Shown: positions 11,700 to 25,232 of the stretch, piece after piece
How the letters are laid out: each line of letters starts with the position of its first letter
Numbering within the stretch: position 1 is the first letter of the stretch
NCBI RefSeq assembly: GCF_001039355.2
Contig: NW_019773541.1
Coordinates: forward strand, 1-53,914
Length of the DNA: 53,914 bases
Reading direction: 5' to 3'
Source of the DNA: Lingula anatina
Lineage: Eukaryota; Brachiopoda; Lingulata; Lingulida; Lingulidae
The notes under the pieces: model-generated
Seen by the model: the letters and a program-made list of their open reading frames with translations, nothing else
Told to the model about the DNA's origin: nothing
Databases searched by the model: none
Program-made: the position numbers and the translations under genes

Positions 11700-14600
11700 G
11701 GAAGTAAGTAAATGAGTCCTAGATTGAACCATTCTGTTATGGTGCTCTTTTGACATCCTGTTTCTCCGCATGAAGCAATGTAGTCAATTTTTCACCTGAC
11801 TTCTGAAAAGGCAGATAGATACATTGGTATGTTTACTACCCATAACTTGTAGAACTTTTCCGTATTGCTATCCAATGGTAAGTGGGCCATGACCCAAAAG
11901 ACTTGGAATGTTTGTGAAAAATTAAGTCGTCATTCATGAATAGTTAATATAATACTGTATGACATCCTGCAGGTAAAACAATTGTAAAAAGAAAAAATCT
12001 TGAGAGACTGAAGAAGTATATATACATTCTTACAGATTGAGTAAAAAGTTTGTTGGAGGCAGTAAGCCGGAGCATATTAAAAATCTGTGCTGTTTCATTG
12101 TCATCTTTATGTAATGTTTGATTAGGAATACCACTTAAACTAGAAGATATAAAGAATTGGATTGAACTCGGTTCGGCTTATTGCATCTTATTTTAGCTTG
12201 TGTGTAGTTGTGGGATTTGTGTTGGCTGAAATTAGGCTGTAATTAAAGTGATTCCGGATTTGAAGTCTGCTGGGTATTGGACTGGAGAGACGATGAAGAC
12301 CTGGTGACGTCAAGTACACTCAAGAGGTATTTGTGTGTAAAAAGCTTTAGGAAATGGGTGGTTTGCGCCCATCTGATTTTTGCTATTTTTGAATTTCTAC
12401 GGGAAAGTGGGTATCTTTTCAGGCATTGACGCAGAAAAAGGAAGTGGATGTATTTCACTAATGCCTATACATCAGGATATTTGATTTTGTTGTCTTACAG
12501 CCAGGAACAGGCATTATTTGTTTGCTCTTATTGATTATCCAGGCCAATTATGCCAATTCTTTGAGCAAGGGACAAGAAAAAGGATAGCTGGAACTGCAGA
12601 GAATGGTGATCTTCCTCCACCATCCATTATAAATAGAATAGCTTGTGAGCATTTTCCGCCTTCGTACTTTGGAGATGATTTATTGAAAGTTCTTAGTTGT
12701 TACAAAAGACAGCTTGGTCGACGGTCTGCTGCATCATTCAGTTACTAATGAGAACAATAAATTTGTCAGGTAATATTGAAACTTGAAAGACTTGATGAAG
12801 TGGTTTGTCCCTGATTTCTCTGATCAGTCTTAACCACCATGTATTGTGGGCCAGACAACTTGTGATTGAATGAGAAAAGAAAGAATAAAAATCTATGAAT
12901 ATGTAGAGCTAGTCAAATATGTAGAAATTACCTAAAATGCTGCTCTTATTTCTGTAGATACCATGGAAGCCAATAACATTTATCGTGGTTATTTGTATCT
13001 TGCACACTTCCTAAGAATTTAATTGTAAATATATACTAGTAAAAAGCTGATAACCTTTTGATTTGAAATCGAAGAAAAATATGTACAATGAAGTGTGTCA
13101 ACATTCTTCCGTTAATTATGATGCATGAAAAAAGTCACTGACATTATCTTCACCATTAAATTGTGATCTTTTAGTAAGGAAACCCACAATCTAGACAAGA
13201 GTTCAATAGGTTGTATGCATAATTACACAATAGCTGCACTTGTCTGGTAAGCATGAGAGATGGGCATTGATAATTTGTTTTTAAAAGGCTTTTTCAGGGA
13301 AGGATCATGTGTGATTAAATTTTTCTATAATCCCAGTGGAGGAGTGATGGACTGGATAACTGTGATTTAATTTCAAGACTGATTACTGGCAGGAAAAGAG
13401 GATGTTAGTGGGCATGAAGATGTACAGGCCCAGGAAATGGGCAGTGATGCTTTATAAAATTGGATACATTTTTTATTTGAATTAAATATCCAGATATGGG
13501 ATAATGCCACAAAATCGGAGAATTTTCCTTTTTTTTTTTTCTTCTTTATTCGCTGCATCCCATAAAGGAAGGTAATTTTTAGAGTAGAAACTCAGCTTGG
13601 GACTGTTGGCAAGATGGGGACTATTAAGCTTTAAAGTACCTCAAGGTCAAAGCCAAATGCTTCCACCCACATCCAGCCTACAACTTGGAAACCATTTCCG
13701 TGAATAAACTCCATGCAGTCTTAATTTAGCTGCCTGTAAATGCCTCTGAAGAAGAGTTATGGCATGGAGTGATTTGAGTGGAAATATTCCGGAAGAGTGC
13801 TGGGGCTAGTTTCACATAAGAATTTTAGCCCAAAAATTGGTCAAAACTTTAAGATAACAATTTGTTCTATTTCAGTTCAATATTAATCTTATGTTAGTCT
13901 ACTTGAATGAAGTAAGTAAATGGTCTGGAACATTAACCATATCTTCCTTGTTATTAAGCAGAAGCAATAGTTAATTTAATCAGACTTCTACTGATTCATT
14001 TTGGGTCAAAGTAGACGTAATTTTTTGTCCTAAAGGTTAAGTCTTTCAGGTTAAAGTTCTTATCATGTCCCTGGAGGGATTTTAGGTTGCTTTGATAAGG
14101 GATAATGTAATAATGGAATTTTACAAGTGATTTCATTTAGAGATACAAATGTAGTTGCTCACATATTGTACATGGAAATGATATTGTCGTATTGTGATAT
14201 TGTTCATAACAGTCTTTATTGAACTTTGAAATAAGACATTTTCAGAAAAAAAGGTTAATCCTGTTAACTCAAAATTATATAAAAACTGTTGAAAATTAGG
14301 TAACCCTGGTTTGATTGAATGTTTTACGAATGGATTATTTTCTTCAGATTGTCTCATGTTGTAACTTCAGACAAAATTTGACTGGTGAAATATCATCATC
14401 TAGTAAAAGATTATTGTATCAGTACTTAATGGATAATTTTGCAATACAGCAAGTATTATGACATCTTACCCAAGCCAATAACCTCCCCCCCCCAAAAAAA
14501 AAAAAAAAAAAAATGTGGATTGTATTTCAAAATGAAGACTTTCGTCCCACAAAGTACCAGAAGAACAAGGGAGGTACTCAAAAAAAAAAACTAAAAAACA

Positions 14601-14960
14601 AAACAAAATTTGAAACTTTTTAACCTGCATGATAAAGTTCAATTAGATTTTATCCTTTTTATTACATTTAAGCAGATTAAATAAATGAAATGTCACATAC
14701 CCAAATAAGGATAAGATCTTTGTCATTTGGCACATTCAGAACAAGTTGATTCGCAGACTAACAGATCCACAGATCAAATATGGCCGACTTGCTTGTAAGC
14801 CTGCCTTGTAATCCCTTAATAGACTCTGAATAGATTCCCTGTGGGGATTACGCGGTGAGCTTTCAAGTGGGTTGGCCATATTTAATCCACATACCTGGGG
14901 TATCTTTTAGTCCACAACTCAACTTTGGTTGTGAATGCTGCCATTGCCAATGAAAGAGTA
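11700..14960. other. non-coding stretch, no gene recognised
   Basis: AT-rich sequence with homopolymer runs (A near 14495-14513, T near 13530). An open frame at 12518-12748 (76 codons) follows an acceptor-like tacag at 12500, but I recognise no family. A perfect CRE palindrome, TGACGTCA, lies at 12305-12312 with no gene start attached. Confidence 0.4.
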
Positions 14961-15508
14961 AGGGCGCATTCTCAACGAATTAAGCCAGGCTTTACAAAGC
15001 CGGTGACCTAAAAATGGCGGACGTACATGAAAGAAAAACCGCCTAATCTTTTAATAGTCTCTATGCCTCCCCACACGTTGCCCCTGCGGGGTACAGTAAT
15101 TAAATCGCGTCTCCGTTCGCCATGCGGAAGCTACCTGAGAAATATTAAGTGCGCATGCTCATCAGTTAAACTCGTGGTGAAGAAAGCATGGCGGCTGAAG
15201 GCGATCGAAGGAAAAAAGCTCTTTTGTTCTATTATCTTTGAAAACAGAGACGAAAAAGGAATAATTTGGCCCGTAGAGCAGCAATGAATCGACTATCTAC
15301 GGAGATAATATCACCAGAGATATTCACGGAAATATTAATGTTCGGAGCCGAGATTTAATTACTGTACCCCGCAGGGACGACGTGTGGGGAGGCGTGTGAG
15401 AGGCAGAGAGACTATTAAAAGATTAGGCGGTTTTTCTTTCATGTACGTCTGCCATTTTTAGGTCACCGACTTTGTAAAGCCTGGCTTAATTTGTTGAGAA
15501 TGCGCTCT
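14961..15508. mobile_element. MITE with ~146-bp terminal inverted repeats and TA target duplication
   Basis: The left arm 14961-15106 (AGGGCGCATTCTCAAC...) is the near-exact reverse complement of the right arm, about 15351-15508 (...GTTGAGAATGCGCTCT). The main difference is an 11-bp insertion in the right arm. TA dinucleotides flank the element at 14959-14960 and 15509-15510. TA duplication is typical of Tc1/mariner-type transposition. The ~245-bp interior has no transposase. Both arms carry AAAATGGCGGAC or its one-base variant, which resembles a YY1 site. Confidence 0.9.
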
Positions 15509-15510
15509 TA

Positions 15511-18500
15511 AACAGTGCCAAACAATCTTAGCCCTCAATATCATTCTTTCATCATACGGCCTCAGATGAACTTTAAATAAGAAATGGTGACCAACATCTG
15601 GCCTTTCACTTTAACCTTTTCTCAAGGGTCAGATTTGCAAATTGACTGATTGTAAGTGGTCAGTTAAAGGTACAGTCCATAAAATTTACCTGCCAAAATA
15701 GATTTTCTCAGGAAAATAAGCAATTTTCTTGTACTCAGAAAGCGTTTATCTATCTCTTTCTGCACTTGGATTCAACTTTTGCTAAAATTTAAAAAGGTTG
15801 GATTTTAGCTTAAAATGAGTGGCTAGTCATTATAACAGTGGCTATTTTCCAGTAAGCTCCAACAGAAATATCAACATCAGGTATGTTCCAGAAAAATTTT
15901 TTTCAGGGGTTAAATCATTTTGAAGGTGTATGCAATGTTTTAAGAAGCTGTGGATGGCAAAAATAAGCATTTTGGGTATTTTCAAACCCATGGAGTGTAC
16001 TTTTAAGTATAACAAAAAAACTCTTATTACATTACCACTCTTCATTATCAAAAGGCAATCTCTGTACTCACACTAAGGTGAACAGCCACAATTGCTGCCT
16101 GTATTTTTTATACATTAGTACATATATTTGATATCACATAGTATAAATAAAAGTGCTGATGCATAATTTTTCATGCTATCAGTTGCAGTGAACAGTTGGG
16201 ATACAGTAGCGCAATAGTCCACCTTCATCAATGAAATTTAGCAATGTTAATGTGGTTTGCTGCTGGGCTTGTAACTTCTGATTATAACTCACAAGCAATT
16301 ATTTATGTCAAACAAAAACTATAGATAGTATTGTTTTTACCTATGTTAATGTGCCTTACTGTCATAACATTGGTATGTGGTGAAATATTCATATAAGTCT
16401 TTATGTACAATACACATTGTTAAATGAAGCACAGGATTATCCTCAGGAGAACAATTATACCTGGGACTGGCTTTCTTGCTGAATCTGCTCAAAAGGCAGA
16501 ATTACATGTATAAATGTTTCAGTCCGAGATTGATTGGCATATTTTGATGTGAAGCACTTGATTAATCTTTTATTGAAACACAACATGGCTCTACCTGATA
16601 CCAGTCTCTCGTGTCAGGTTAGTAAGTATAATTATATTTTTAGTACTTTAATCAGGCTTTAAGAGTTAGGTTATGTTCTGCCCTTCATCACAGCTAGTTC
16701 ATCAAGGCCTGTAATGGATTACAGAGACCCGAATAACAATTTGGAGAGGACTCATTCATGGTAAATACACCTATAAATCTGGTGATTACCAAGAAAACAG
16801 GTTTATATTAGTGGAAATGGCTGTACTTGTTGAACCAGTTACCTGCCACAAGATCCAGTCTTTTCTGGCCACAGAAGTTCTTTTAATTACATGAGATTGA
16901 TTTTTTCAAGCAAATAACAATAACAATAGTATTTATTGTAGGGGAGGAAGTAAACAATGCACAAATCACAATGTATAAAGAAACCAAGTGATTCATCATT
17001 TGCACAAGGAACCAGGATGTTGTGGATATATATAATTGCCTGTTAATGCAGTTGTTTCTATCACTGGTCACAAGAGGCAGTGAAATGAAGCAGCGGCAGA
17101 AAAAATACTTCAGCAAAAATGTATAAATTTTAGTTAAAGACAACAAATTTTTATATCTCTCACATACTGGTTAAGAGAAAGTTTTTAAAGTGCATTATCA
17201 TAGTTGGAACACATATTAAAAGGTCTTCCAACTAATATGTATGTGGTTATGTGTGCCCTGAGGTGAGATCGATTCAGCTTGAGGAAGACGTTAGTTATAA
17301 GGTCATACTGACTGCTACCTCAGTACTGAGGTCAGGTTAATGCATTCTGCCTGCCCAGAGTAGGCCTGCTGTGGCTTTCAGTTAACAGGGTGCATTTACA
17401 CAGGTAAAATTTGGCATGGTTCTGAGGCCTTCTGTAGCATTGTGCATTATGTATGTGTGTGTTCAGACAGGTAGAGCAAGGCTGTTTATTGATTAATATT
17501 GTGCATAAACCATACTTTCTTTTTAACTTCATTAGTTAATTGTAGTAAATTGATAGTTGTCAGGCCAGCAATAGGCCACCTATGCCAGATATACACAGTT
17601 GCCCCATTCTGACATAATCTTTGCTGTAGTCATACCACAGAGCACAAGTGTTAAGGTCTCACTCTAAATGCTAATATTAGTACTACTGATTTTTGCCAAA
17701 TGTGTGGGCATATTTATTTATGGCTTGAGTATGATAATGTATTTTTAACTGAATTGCAAGTTTATTTTTACATCATAATGACTTAATAGGAATACAATAA
17801 CCACAACTGATTTATTTTTATTTTCAGATCTTATAATCAAAAGAAGTTGTCTTACAAGTTATTAAAAAGTCCTAGCAATCATTTGATGAGTTGGTAAGTT
17901 TCAATTTGTGTTGTCTTTAAAACTTGTTGCATTTATTTACATATTTATTTTTCTTTATGTATTACTGTCATATTTCATATTACATGTATGCTATAGACAT
18001 TCAAGAGTGAGAACTATCATTTCTTGCTTGCCTTGAACCATCTACAATACTGCCTTCCAAGTAGTATGATCAATTCCATTTTTTAAGTGTGACCCCATAT
18101 TAGGTACCTTCAGGAATATGCTGTCCATCTCCCTGAGCTGTGTAGATTGTTCTGTGTGTGTCCACCTGTGAGTGGGTGTAAATAGCTGTATAGATAGTTC
18201 CAACATGCAATACTGGCTCTCAGCTTAGTCACGGCTCCTTAGCAACCAATGTAAACTAAATCCATAATGGCAGCTTCATTGAGGGAATAAAGGCAGTACA
18301 AGTGCTGTCATCAGCTGACCACCGATGGCAGTCTAGACTTGGGATCTGACCAGAAGCCAGGAAGCAGCGCTGTTCCCATGCGGTCGCAAAATTTCATAGT
18401 TAGTATTGTAATGTGATTACTGTTGTGCCATTGTTCAATAACTTCCACTTGATAAACATATTTTTCTATTTATTTTTAAACAAATAGGACAAGGAAGAAG

Positions 18501-20829
18501 ATATTTGTAGAAGATTGAGTTCTGTTAATCACACTGAGTTACCATGAACTTCAGATTCTTGTAGGCTGTCCCGTCAACTGAATGGAACAAGTTTGTGTCT
18601 GTGTAAGCTTTAGCCTACTGCAACCTTCATTCTTCTACTGATAGATTTCTGTGTGAATGGTTTAAAAGTGTGGGAAACAATAGGATTGTTGAAGTTGGAA
18701 AGCAAAAAAATCAATAGATGGACACCCATTAGGTTGGGTCAAAGTCAGAAGCTGTGTCTAAAGAAGAAATGCATGACTAGTTTAAGTCAGTCTATTTTCA
18801 GAATTTATCATGCTGTGTAATTTGTATTAATTTTCAGCATCCTTATAATATTTCATTCTCGAAAGTTTTACTTGTTGTATATCTAATAGTGACATGGACT
18901 TACAGGCAGATAAAAAATTAAAGGTTTAAATTTAAGATATTTCAAAGAATCCATTAAAATTCAACAATATTTCAATTTGTACTACATGATTTTGCCTCTT
19001 ACATAAAACATTAAAATCAACAGATTGGAATCAATAGCTTTTGCATTATGTATGATGATTTGGAATATGTGACCGTCTTTTATACACTAACAAGCTGCTT
19101 CAAGTCTTTTAGTCTCTTTATCATCCATGCCCTGACCAGGAATATATTTCTTTTATTTTGCCTTCAGCAACCCTCTACCATAGTACCCTTTATGTTCCAT
19201 ACAGGCCCTTAACTGGACTGATCCACTTGATTACAATCCAGTGTTTATAAAGCTGGTTATTCCTTTGTATGATTCAAACACAACTTGTCTATGCAGTTCT
19301 TATTTTACCTTTTAGCATGTTGCCCCCATGGTGATTGAGAAAGTACCTATCAGTTGGATAGAGGTATTTATCCAAGAAAAGGTTATAGCATTCTTGATTT
19401 TGGCATTGCATGTACGGATAGTGCTTTTTGTATTGAGTATAGCAAGGATATTATGAAAGCCAAAACATTTAAAACACAGAGGCCATACCTCGCAGTCCTA
19501 TTGTGCTGCGTTGGATTTCATTGAATTGTTTTAAGATAACTTCTGAGAATTTTAAATGTTTACTTCACTGGTTTTCTTTCTTTTTATCAAAGTATGTACA
19601 AGTGGGAGTGAAGGAAAGTGTGCAAATTAACGTGACTTGTGGGAGGCAGAGAGAGAACTGCTTGACAGACTTTTCTTGTCATGCAATGGGTCAAATTTGT
19701 AAAAGTCTCAAGTCTCATTTAGAAACATAAAAGAATGAGAAAGTGGGGGAGGGGCAGGAAGAGTCGCATGTTAAAGCCACTGAAACATGAAAGTAAAAAC
19801 ATGACAGCTACATGTGCACGGCACCACAGCTTTCTCATCTGGGCTATCAACAATAGAGCAAATGCAATAGTCAGATATCTGTAGCAGATGGTAGAATAGA
19901 TGGATGCTAAGGATAGGATTTTTAAAGTAAAGTATTTAAGTGTGTGCTTACCATTAAAGTGAAGGTGAAATACAAGATTGTGAAGGAAGAGAAGACAAAG
20001 AAAAAGAGAAAGAGGAATAAAGAAGAAACATCCCTAGGTCACACTTACAAGGCCTGACGATGCAATTTGACAATATTTTGTTCCTTAAACCACCAACAGA
20101 CAAAATTTCTCTAAACTTGGGGACAAAAATTTAGGATAAATTTATTTGTCCTATTAGAAAATTACCAGTGGTGAGAAGCATTAACTGTTTCTTTCTTTTT
20201 ATGATTTGGGTGCAGTATTTTCAGACCAGCTTTCAATGCTCTGAACTCTTATAGTGCCCTAAGTCACTTTCTTGGTCATTTGCCCATTCACTTGGTCTTG
20301 TGCCTGGAAAATTTCCCATTCACCTGATCACTTATTTCAAATTATCCCCATCTCTGCCTCACAGAAATTGTATTTTAATACAACTTTGAAAAGAAACAAA
20401 AACACATTTTGGAACTTAAAAGAAAAAACACCTTTTGGTTTCAAATTTATTATTTATTCAGAATCTATGAGGAATATTTCTTTCTGTGTACGTCTTCTTG
20501 TTGTTTGATTATTTATGTGTCATCAGCGATAAAGTTGGCCGTCTTTCTATACTGATACTCTGCCACAGTATAAAGACAGTTATAAATTTACTGTTAAGTA
20601 TAAATTCTTTTTTTTTTCCTTTTTAAGACATGAATGTAGGCTGTTTATACCTGTTTTCGATAAGTAAAGAATCCTTATCACAGTTATGATGAGTGTAGGC
20701 TGTCAATAAGCTCTATTATATATAGCCAGCCTCTCATGAATTCCATTTTATGGGATTAGGACATGACCATAATCTGTTTCAAGAGAAACTTAGTACATAT
20801 ACAATATATGATAAAGGCATCCTAAATAT
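15511..20829. other. non-coding stretch, probable intergenic or leader-intron DNA
   Basis: No coding exon is recognised. A possible small non-coding exon lies at 17828-17893, bounded by ttttcag and gtaagt. At about 18220-18300 there is a GC-richer patch with CTTAGCAACCAATG (an RFX-like half-site joined to a CCAAT box) and CCATAATGGC, which could be a promoter but has no transcript evidence. A 14-bp perfect palindrome, CCTCAGTACTGAGG, lies near 17319. Confidence 0.35.
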
Positions 20830-20834
20830 ACTTT

Positions 20835-21790
20835 AAGGATTTTGTCACCCTTCGCCCAAAACTCATTTACTGCCCTACATACATTCTTTTGGTAATAGGT
20901 AAATCTTCAGTATTTATTGACTAAATTAATTAACATTTACACATGTTATCTTTTGGGGTAAAAACTGAAAAATTAGTTTCTCAAATTTCTTCTTTATTTG
21001 AGCATCCAGGATCACCGTTTCAACTTTGATTTAATGACACTCTTTAATACTCCAAAACCCTGACAGTGATCTTTCTTAGACGTCTTAGTTGAGAATTTAT
21101 CATTGGTAAAGCAAAATAACGCCTTTGTTTAATAAAACTCTGTAATTAGGGGCTCATAACTCAATAACAAAAACATGTAAACTAAAATGACGGCACGGGA
21201 TTGTAGCCCATAGAATCGTGGTTAACTCTGCCAATTTTCGTGATAAAATCTTGTTTAGGGGTGAAGTTACGCCCCATACCGATTGCGGTCTCATCTCAAA
21301 ATAGAAAGGTATCAGATTAATGATTAAAGCTTTGAGTTGCCTGTACTTATAAATTGCATTGAGAAATATAAATGCAGATATTTTATATATAAAATCAGCA
21401 CAAAGATAGATGCATTATTGAATAATTAGATACAGGAAATGGGTATTGGTATCTGGATGATAATAAAGGGTTACAACATCCTTAAAATCCTACTTAAGGG
21501 ATATTGGTGTGAAAGAATTTTTATGTACAGACACAGATGTGTCTGTACATATTGCCATCACCTGCGTCTGTCGTCACCGTCGACGATGCCGATGCCGGCG
21601 CCGTGCACTTTCCTTGTAAACACGATAAGTGGAGGGCAGTTTTACTTTCTGGCTTTATATTTACAGAGCTGATGAATATTCATAAAACGCAGGTCAAATT
21701 CGAAAATCAGCATGATCGGGCCATTATTGTAGAAGTTATGCATTATTGTAGAAGTTATACTGTTTTTTCACATTTCCTCAGATTCAATTC
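20835..21790. repeat. dispersed repeat family B, copy 1
   Basis: This is collinear with 38480-39270. Shared landmarks are ggtaaatcttcagt, gactaaattaattaacattt, gcctttgtttaataaaa, ggggctcataact, gtagcccat, aatcttgtt and atctggatgat. Its right part (21541-21770) has a GC-rich core (cgtcgacgatgccgatgccg) and ends with aggtcaaattcgaaaat, like the end of family A at 5142. A 19-bp tandem duplication, attattgtagaagttat, is present at about 21723-21758. Confidence 0.75.
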
Positions 21791-22439
21791 TTAGGCATGT
21801 TAACAGTCTCATTATTAAACTAATAAGATACGTAAAAGTATTTGTTTGACATTTCCTGCATCTTTACAACATTGTTAGTTGATTTTGTAAAAATGATGGT
21901 AAACTTGTTATCGTGTATTGTATAATAAAGTTTCAAAAATGGAAATAAACTCATATCATTGCAGTTTGTCAAATTCAATCATTCACTATGTTCAGAGTCT
22001 CAGAATGGAAGAAATTGGACATTTAACACTGCTCTATTGATATTTTTCCCATCTCATCAATTTTCTTATGTGATCATATAAAAATGGCAGTAAACTGTTA
22101 ATTTTGTTTTATGTTAAAAATTGTTAAAAATGGGAAAAAAAACATTTCAGAACAGTGCTGTCTTGTTTCCTTATCCACTAAGAATATACAGAAATAAACT
22201 GTCAAGTTATGAGATGTCTTGCAAACATATCAATGAGTTAGCTAACTTGAGCTGATAATGAAACAGCAGCAATTTTGAGGTGAAGACTGTATTTATATAG
22301 ATGTCAAACAGATCCCTCACCCCTGAATGACTATCAACAACATTTGAACTACTATTTAATCACAGCAATAAGTACTACAATCTACTACTAACATTTTTTA
22401 AAGGCTAACTTTTGATTTTATCAGTAAAGAGGCCAAATA

Positions 22440-22690
22440 ATCTCTTGATTTTATTGGACATTGTAATTAGGGGCTCATATCTCCTAAACAAGAATGTTTA
22501 ACCCAATTCTGGCGCCAGATTGTAGTGCACAAGCTAGTTGTCAACCATACCAATTTTCATGATAATATCTTACTTAAATACTTAGGTACAGAGTTACTTT
22601 GGAAACCAATCACTATATCTCACACCAACTTCCAAACCAGTAAAATTGATGATTAACTCTTGGAATTCCTAGGTGCAGAAGCAAGGGGGT
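22440..22690. repeat. dispersed repeat family B, diverged partial copy
   Basis: Sequence around gtaattaggggctcatatctc, gccagattgtagtgcacaag and accaattttcatgataatatctta matches the middle of the copies at 20835 and 38480, with more divergence and missing ends. Confidence 0.6.
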
Positions 22691-24358
22691 GTCTAAAAAA
22701 AAACTTAAACTAAAAGAGAATTTCTGATTTGAAAGTTTATTTTTATTATGCTAAGATTAGGATAAGTATTTCAAATAAAAGGCAGAGGAAGCTATTTTGC
22801 CAAATGTAGGCCTTTAGCATGTATCGATCCTCCTTAATTCCAAAATTATGACCCACCGTAGCAAGATGTCTATTGAAAAATATAATTACATATTATTTTA
22901 ATGCAAATTATATACTGTGAACCATTTAAGAACAATTTGAGATTATGTTTTCTGATCCTTTTCTCTGCATGATACCTTACAGTTGATATTAATATGTTTT
23001 TTAGTTGCCAAGCAAACCTGAAACTGAAAAATGGTTTTATTTTTACAACAAAAGCACTGCTATTATTGCATTTGACAGATCATAAAACTGAATCTTAGAC
23101 TAAGAATCACAGTATTATTTTATCAATCACTTGTGTGAGGTCATCCCAAGAGCACACATCTAAATCTAAACTTGTAATCCTTAAATAATACATCTTCAGG
23201 GTTCAACTTTACTGACAAAGTTTCTGGTATATAATGATCAAAATATGTTCTGCTTCTGTTATCAGATAGTTCCAGACATATTGCTTTACTGTCTTAATTT
23301 CAACATGAGCCAAAGGGAAGAAGGGTATTTTGAAATAAGATCAGAGGTTTACAGGGTTTACAGCCTCTGAACAAAAATTATATCATAAGTGGAATTAATT
23401 GCAAGATGTCCTAGAACCATAATGTTAACTCAGGTACTCTCTTTTCCACTAAATTGGTGAAAAAGTAAGTTCTACAATCCAGTGCCAGCAATTATTATTA
23501 TGTTTATTAGTTCCCTTAAACTTCCTGCCCAATACCTATTCAAATCAAGTGTGGGAAGAAAGCATGTTTTTGAATGTGCAGTGTTGTGGGAGGGGGATGT
23601 CTGAGACGTACTTTGCGTGCAGATTAAAATTATAACTAATCAGTTTTTTTTTCTTTTTTGCGTGGGATGGGTGCATGTAGGAAGTGGGAGGTGACAGGGA
23701 TAAAAGGCCATGAAGCACACATTGAGATTTTTTTAAACTTAGAGAGCAATTGAACTGGCAAATTCCAAGGCCATTTCAACACAGTGTGGTATTGCGGTCT
23801 ACATGCAATGTATCAATATTGAATAACCTCATTGCAGTCATGTTCTGAGTGGGTTTAAGTGTTTAGGGGATGAATTTTAGAAATAATAGTTTTTTTAGGC
23901 AGTTGTTATTGATATACTATGTTTGTGAGTGTGATGATGACGCAGTAAGGTCATTTGGAAAGCTAAAGCTTATTTCTGTCATATACATTGGTCTTTGATG
24001 ATCATGTGTAGCTTACAGGTATATTCATTGCACTGGAAAATTTTAGTTTCCTTTAAATAAAAGCTTAAGAAAAAGTAACACTATTGATCCATGAAAATTG
24101 TAGATAAAAAATAGATAAAATGAAAAGTTGATCTTACGACATTAACGCTATGAATGACACTGATAGCTGCTATATAAAAAATCAAAGTAATTAAATTAAA
24201 TCCCTGCCTTTGTTTACCCTCTTATGTAGTGCAGAGGCATGCTGACATACATGTGCACATGCACAATTGTGCACGCACACAAGCGTACACACTGGACACA
24301 CACAGGAATACACAACTGCAAAAGGAAGATAGATACTTGCTACAGCTGCCCTGTTAAA
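22691..24358. other. non-coding stretch, nothing recognised
   Basis: AT-rich sequence on both strands without splice-supported exons, long open frames or clear repeats. Confidence 0.5.
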
Positions 24359-24953
24359 CCCCTATTTCACACAGACCATGAAACCCACGAATCGCCAGGA
24401 ATTGACAAATTTCAGAATTTGTGAGATTTTGCAAATTTTCTGGCAAATTCGACACGCTTACGATTCAGTTACGATACAGGTGCGATAGTGTTACGAATAT
24501 TCGTGGAATTCGGCTTGAATAACGCACAAATATTGTCAAAAAATTCACTACGATTTTTTTGGAATCGGGAGTTTGTGGCCAAAATTTTGAACAGCTCAAA
24601 ATTTTTGCCACAAATTCCCGATTGATCAAGAATTGCAAGAACTGATTACGAATATATACGAATCTGTTAAGAACTTCACGAACTGATTACGATTCAACCA
24701 CAAATCCTGAAATTTGTCAATTCCTGGCGTTTCATGGGATTCGTGGTCTGTGTGAAATAGGGGCATCAAATTTTTTCCACAAATTCCTGTTGGTCAAAAA
24801 TTGCAAGAACTGACTATATATGAATATATATGAATCTGTTAAGAACTTCACGAACTTTGAACTTTGAACCCTCCGATTACGATTCAGCCACGAATCCTGA
24901 AATTTGTCAATTCCTGGCGATTCGTGGGATTCGTGGTCTGTGTGAAATAGGGG
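24359..24953. mobile_element. TIR element (MITE) with duplicated right end
   Basis: The left end CCCCTATTTCACACAGACCA (24359) is inverted at 24944-24953 and again at 24764-24773, so there are one left terminus and two right termini. The segment 24590-24773 is repeated in diverged form at 24774-24953. The inverted homology extends about 55 bp inward (to ccaggaattgacaaatttcag). No transposase is present. Confidence 0.85.
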
Positions 24954-25180
24954 CATTAGAAATGAACAAGAAGATGAGCATCATTTAAAATGGAGTTGTT
25001 ATAAATATAAACAAGAAAGATCTGGACAGTTCTTCAGTGTCAAATATAACTTTTCTCAATTTCAGCAATGTACCAAAGAGGAAAAATTCATAAGATGTTT
25101 GCTTCCAAAAATGCTGCTTTATTAATCAATTAAGTAGATATCCCCAAGTGTGTTTTAAGATCTAACAAATGACTCTCACT

Positions 25181-25184
<4 letters not shown>

Positions 25185-25231
<47 letters not shown>
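25185..25231. repeat. (GT)n microsatellite
   Basis: Uninterrupted TG dinucleotides of about 23 units. Confidence 0.97.

Positions 25232-25232
<1 letters not shown>

Noticed and set aside
12518-12748. 76-codon open frame MFALIDYPGQLCQFF...
   Set aside because: No recognised family, no confirmed splice partner and no repeated occurrence; kept only as a note in the non-coding stretch.
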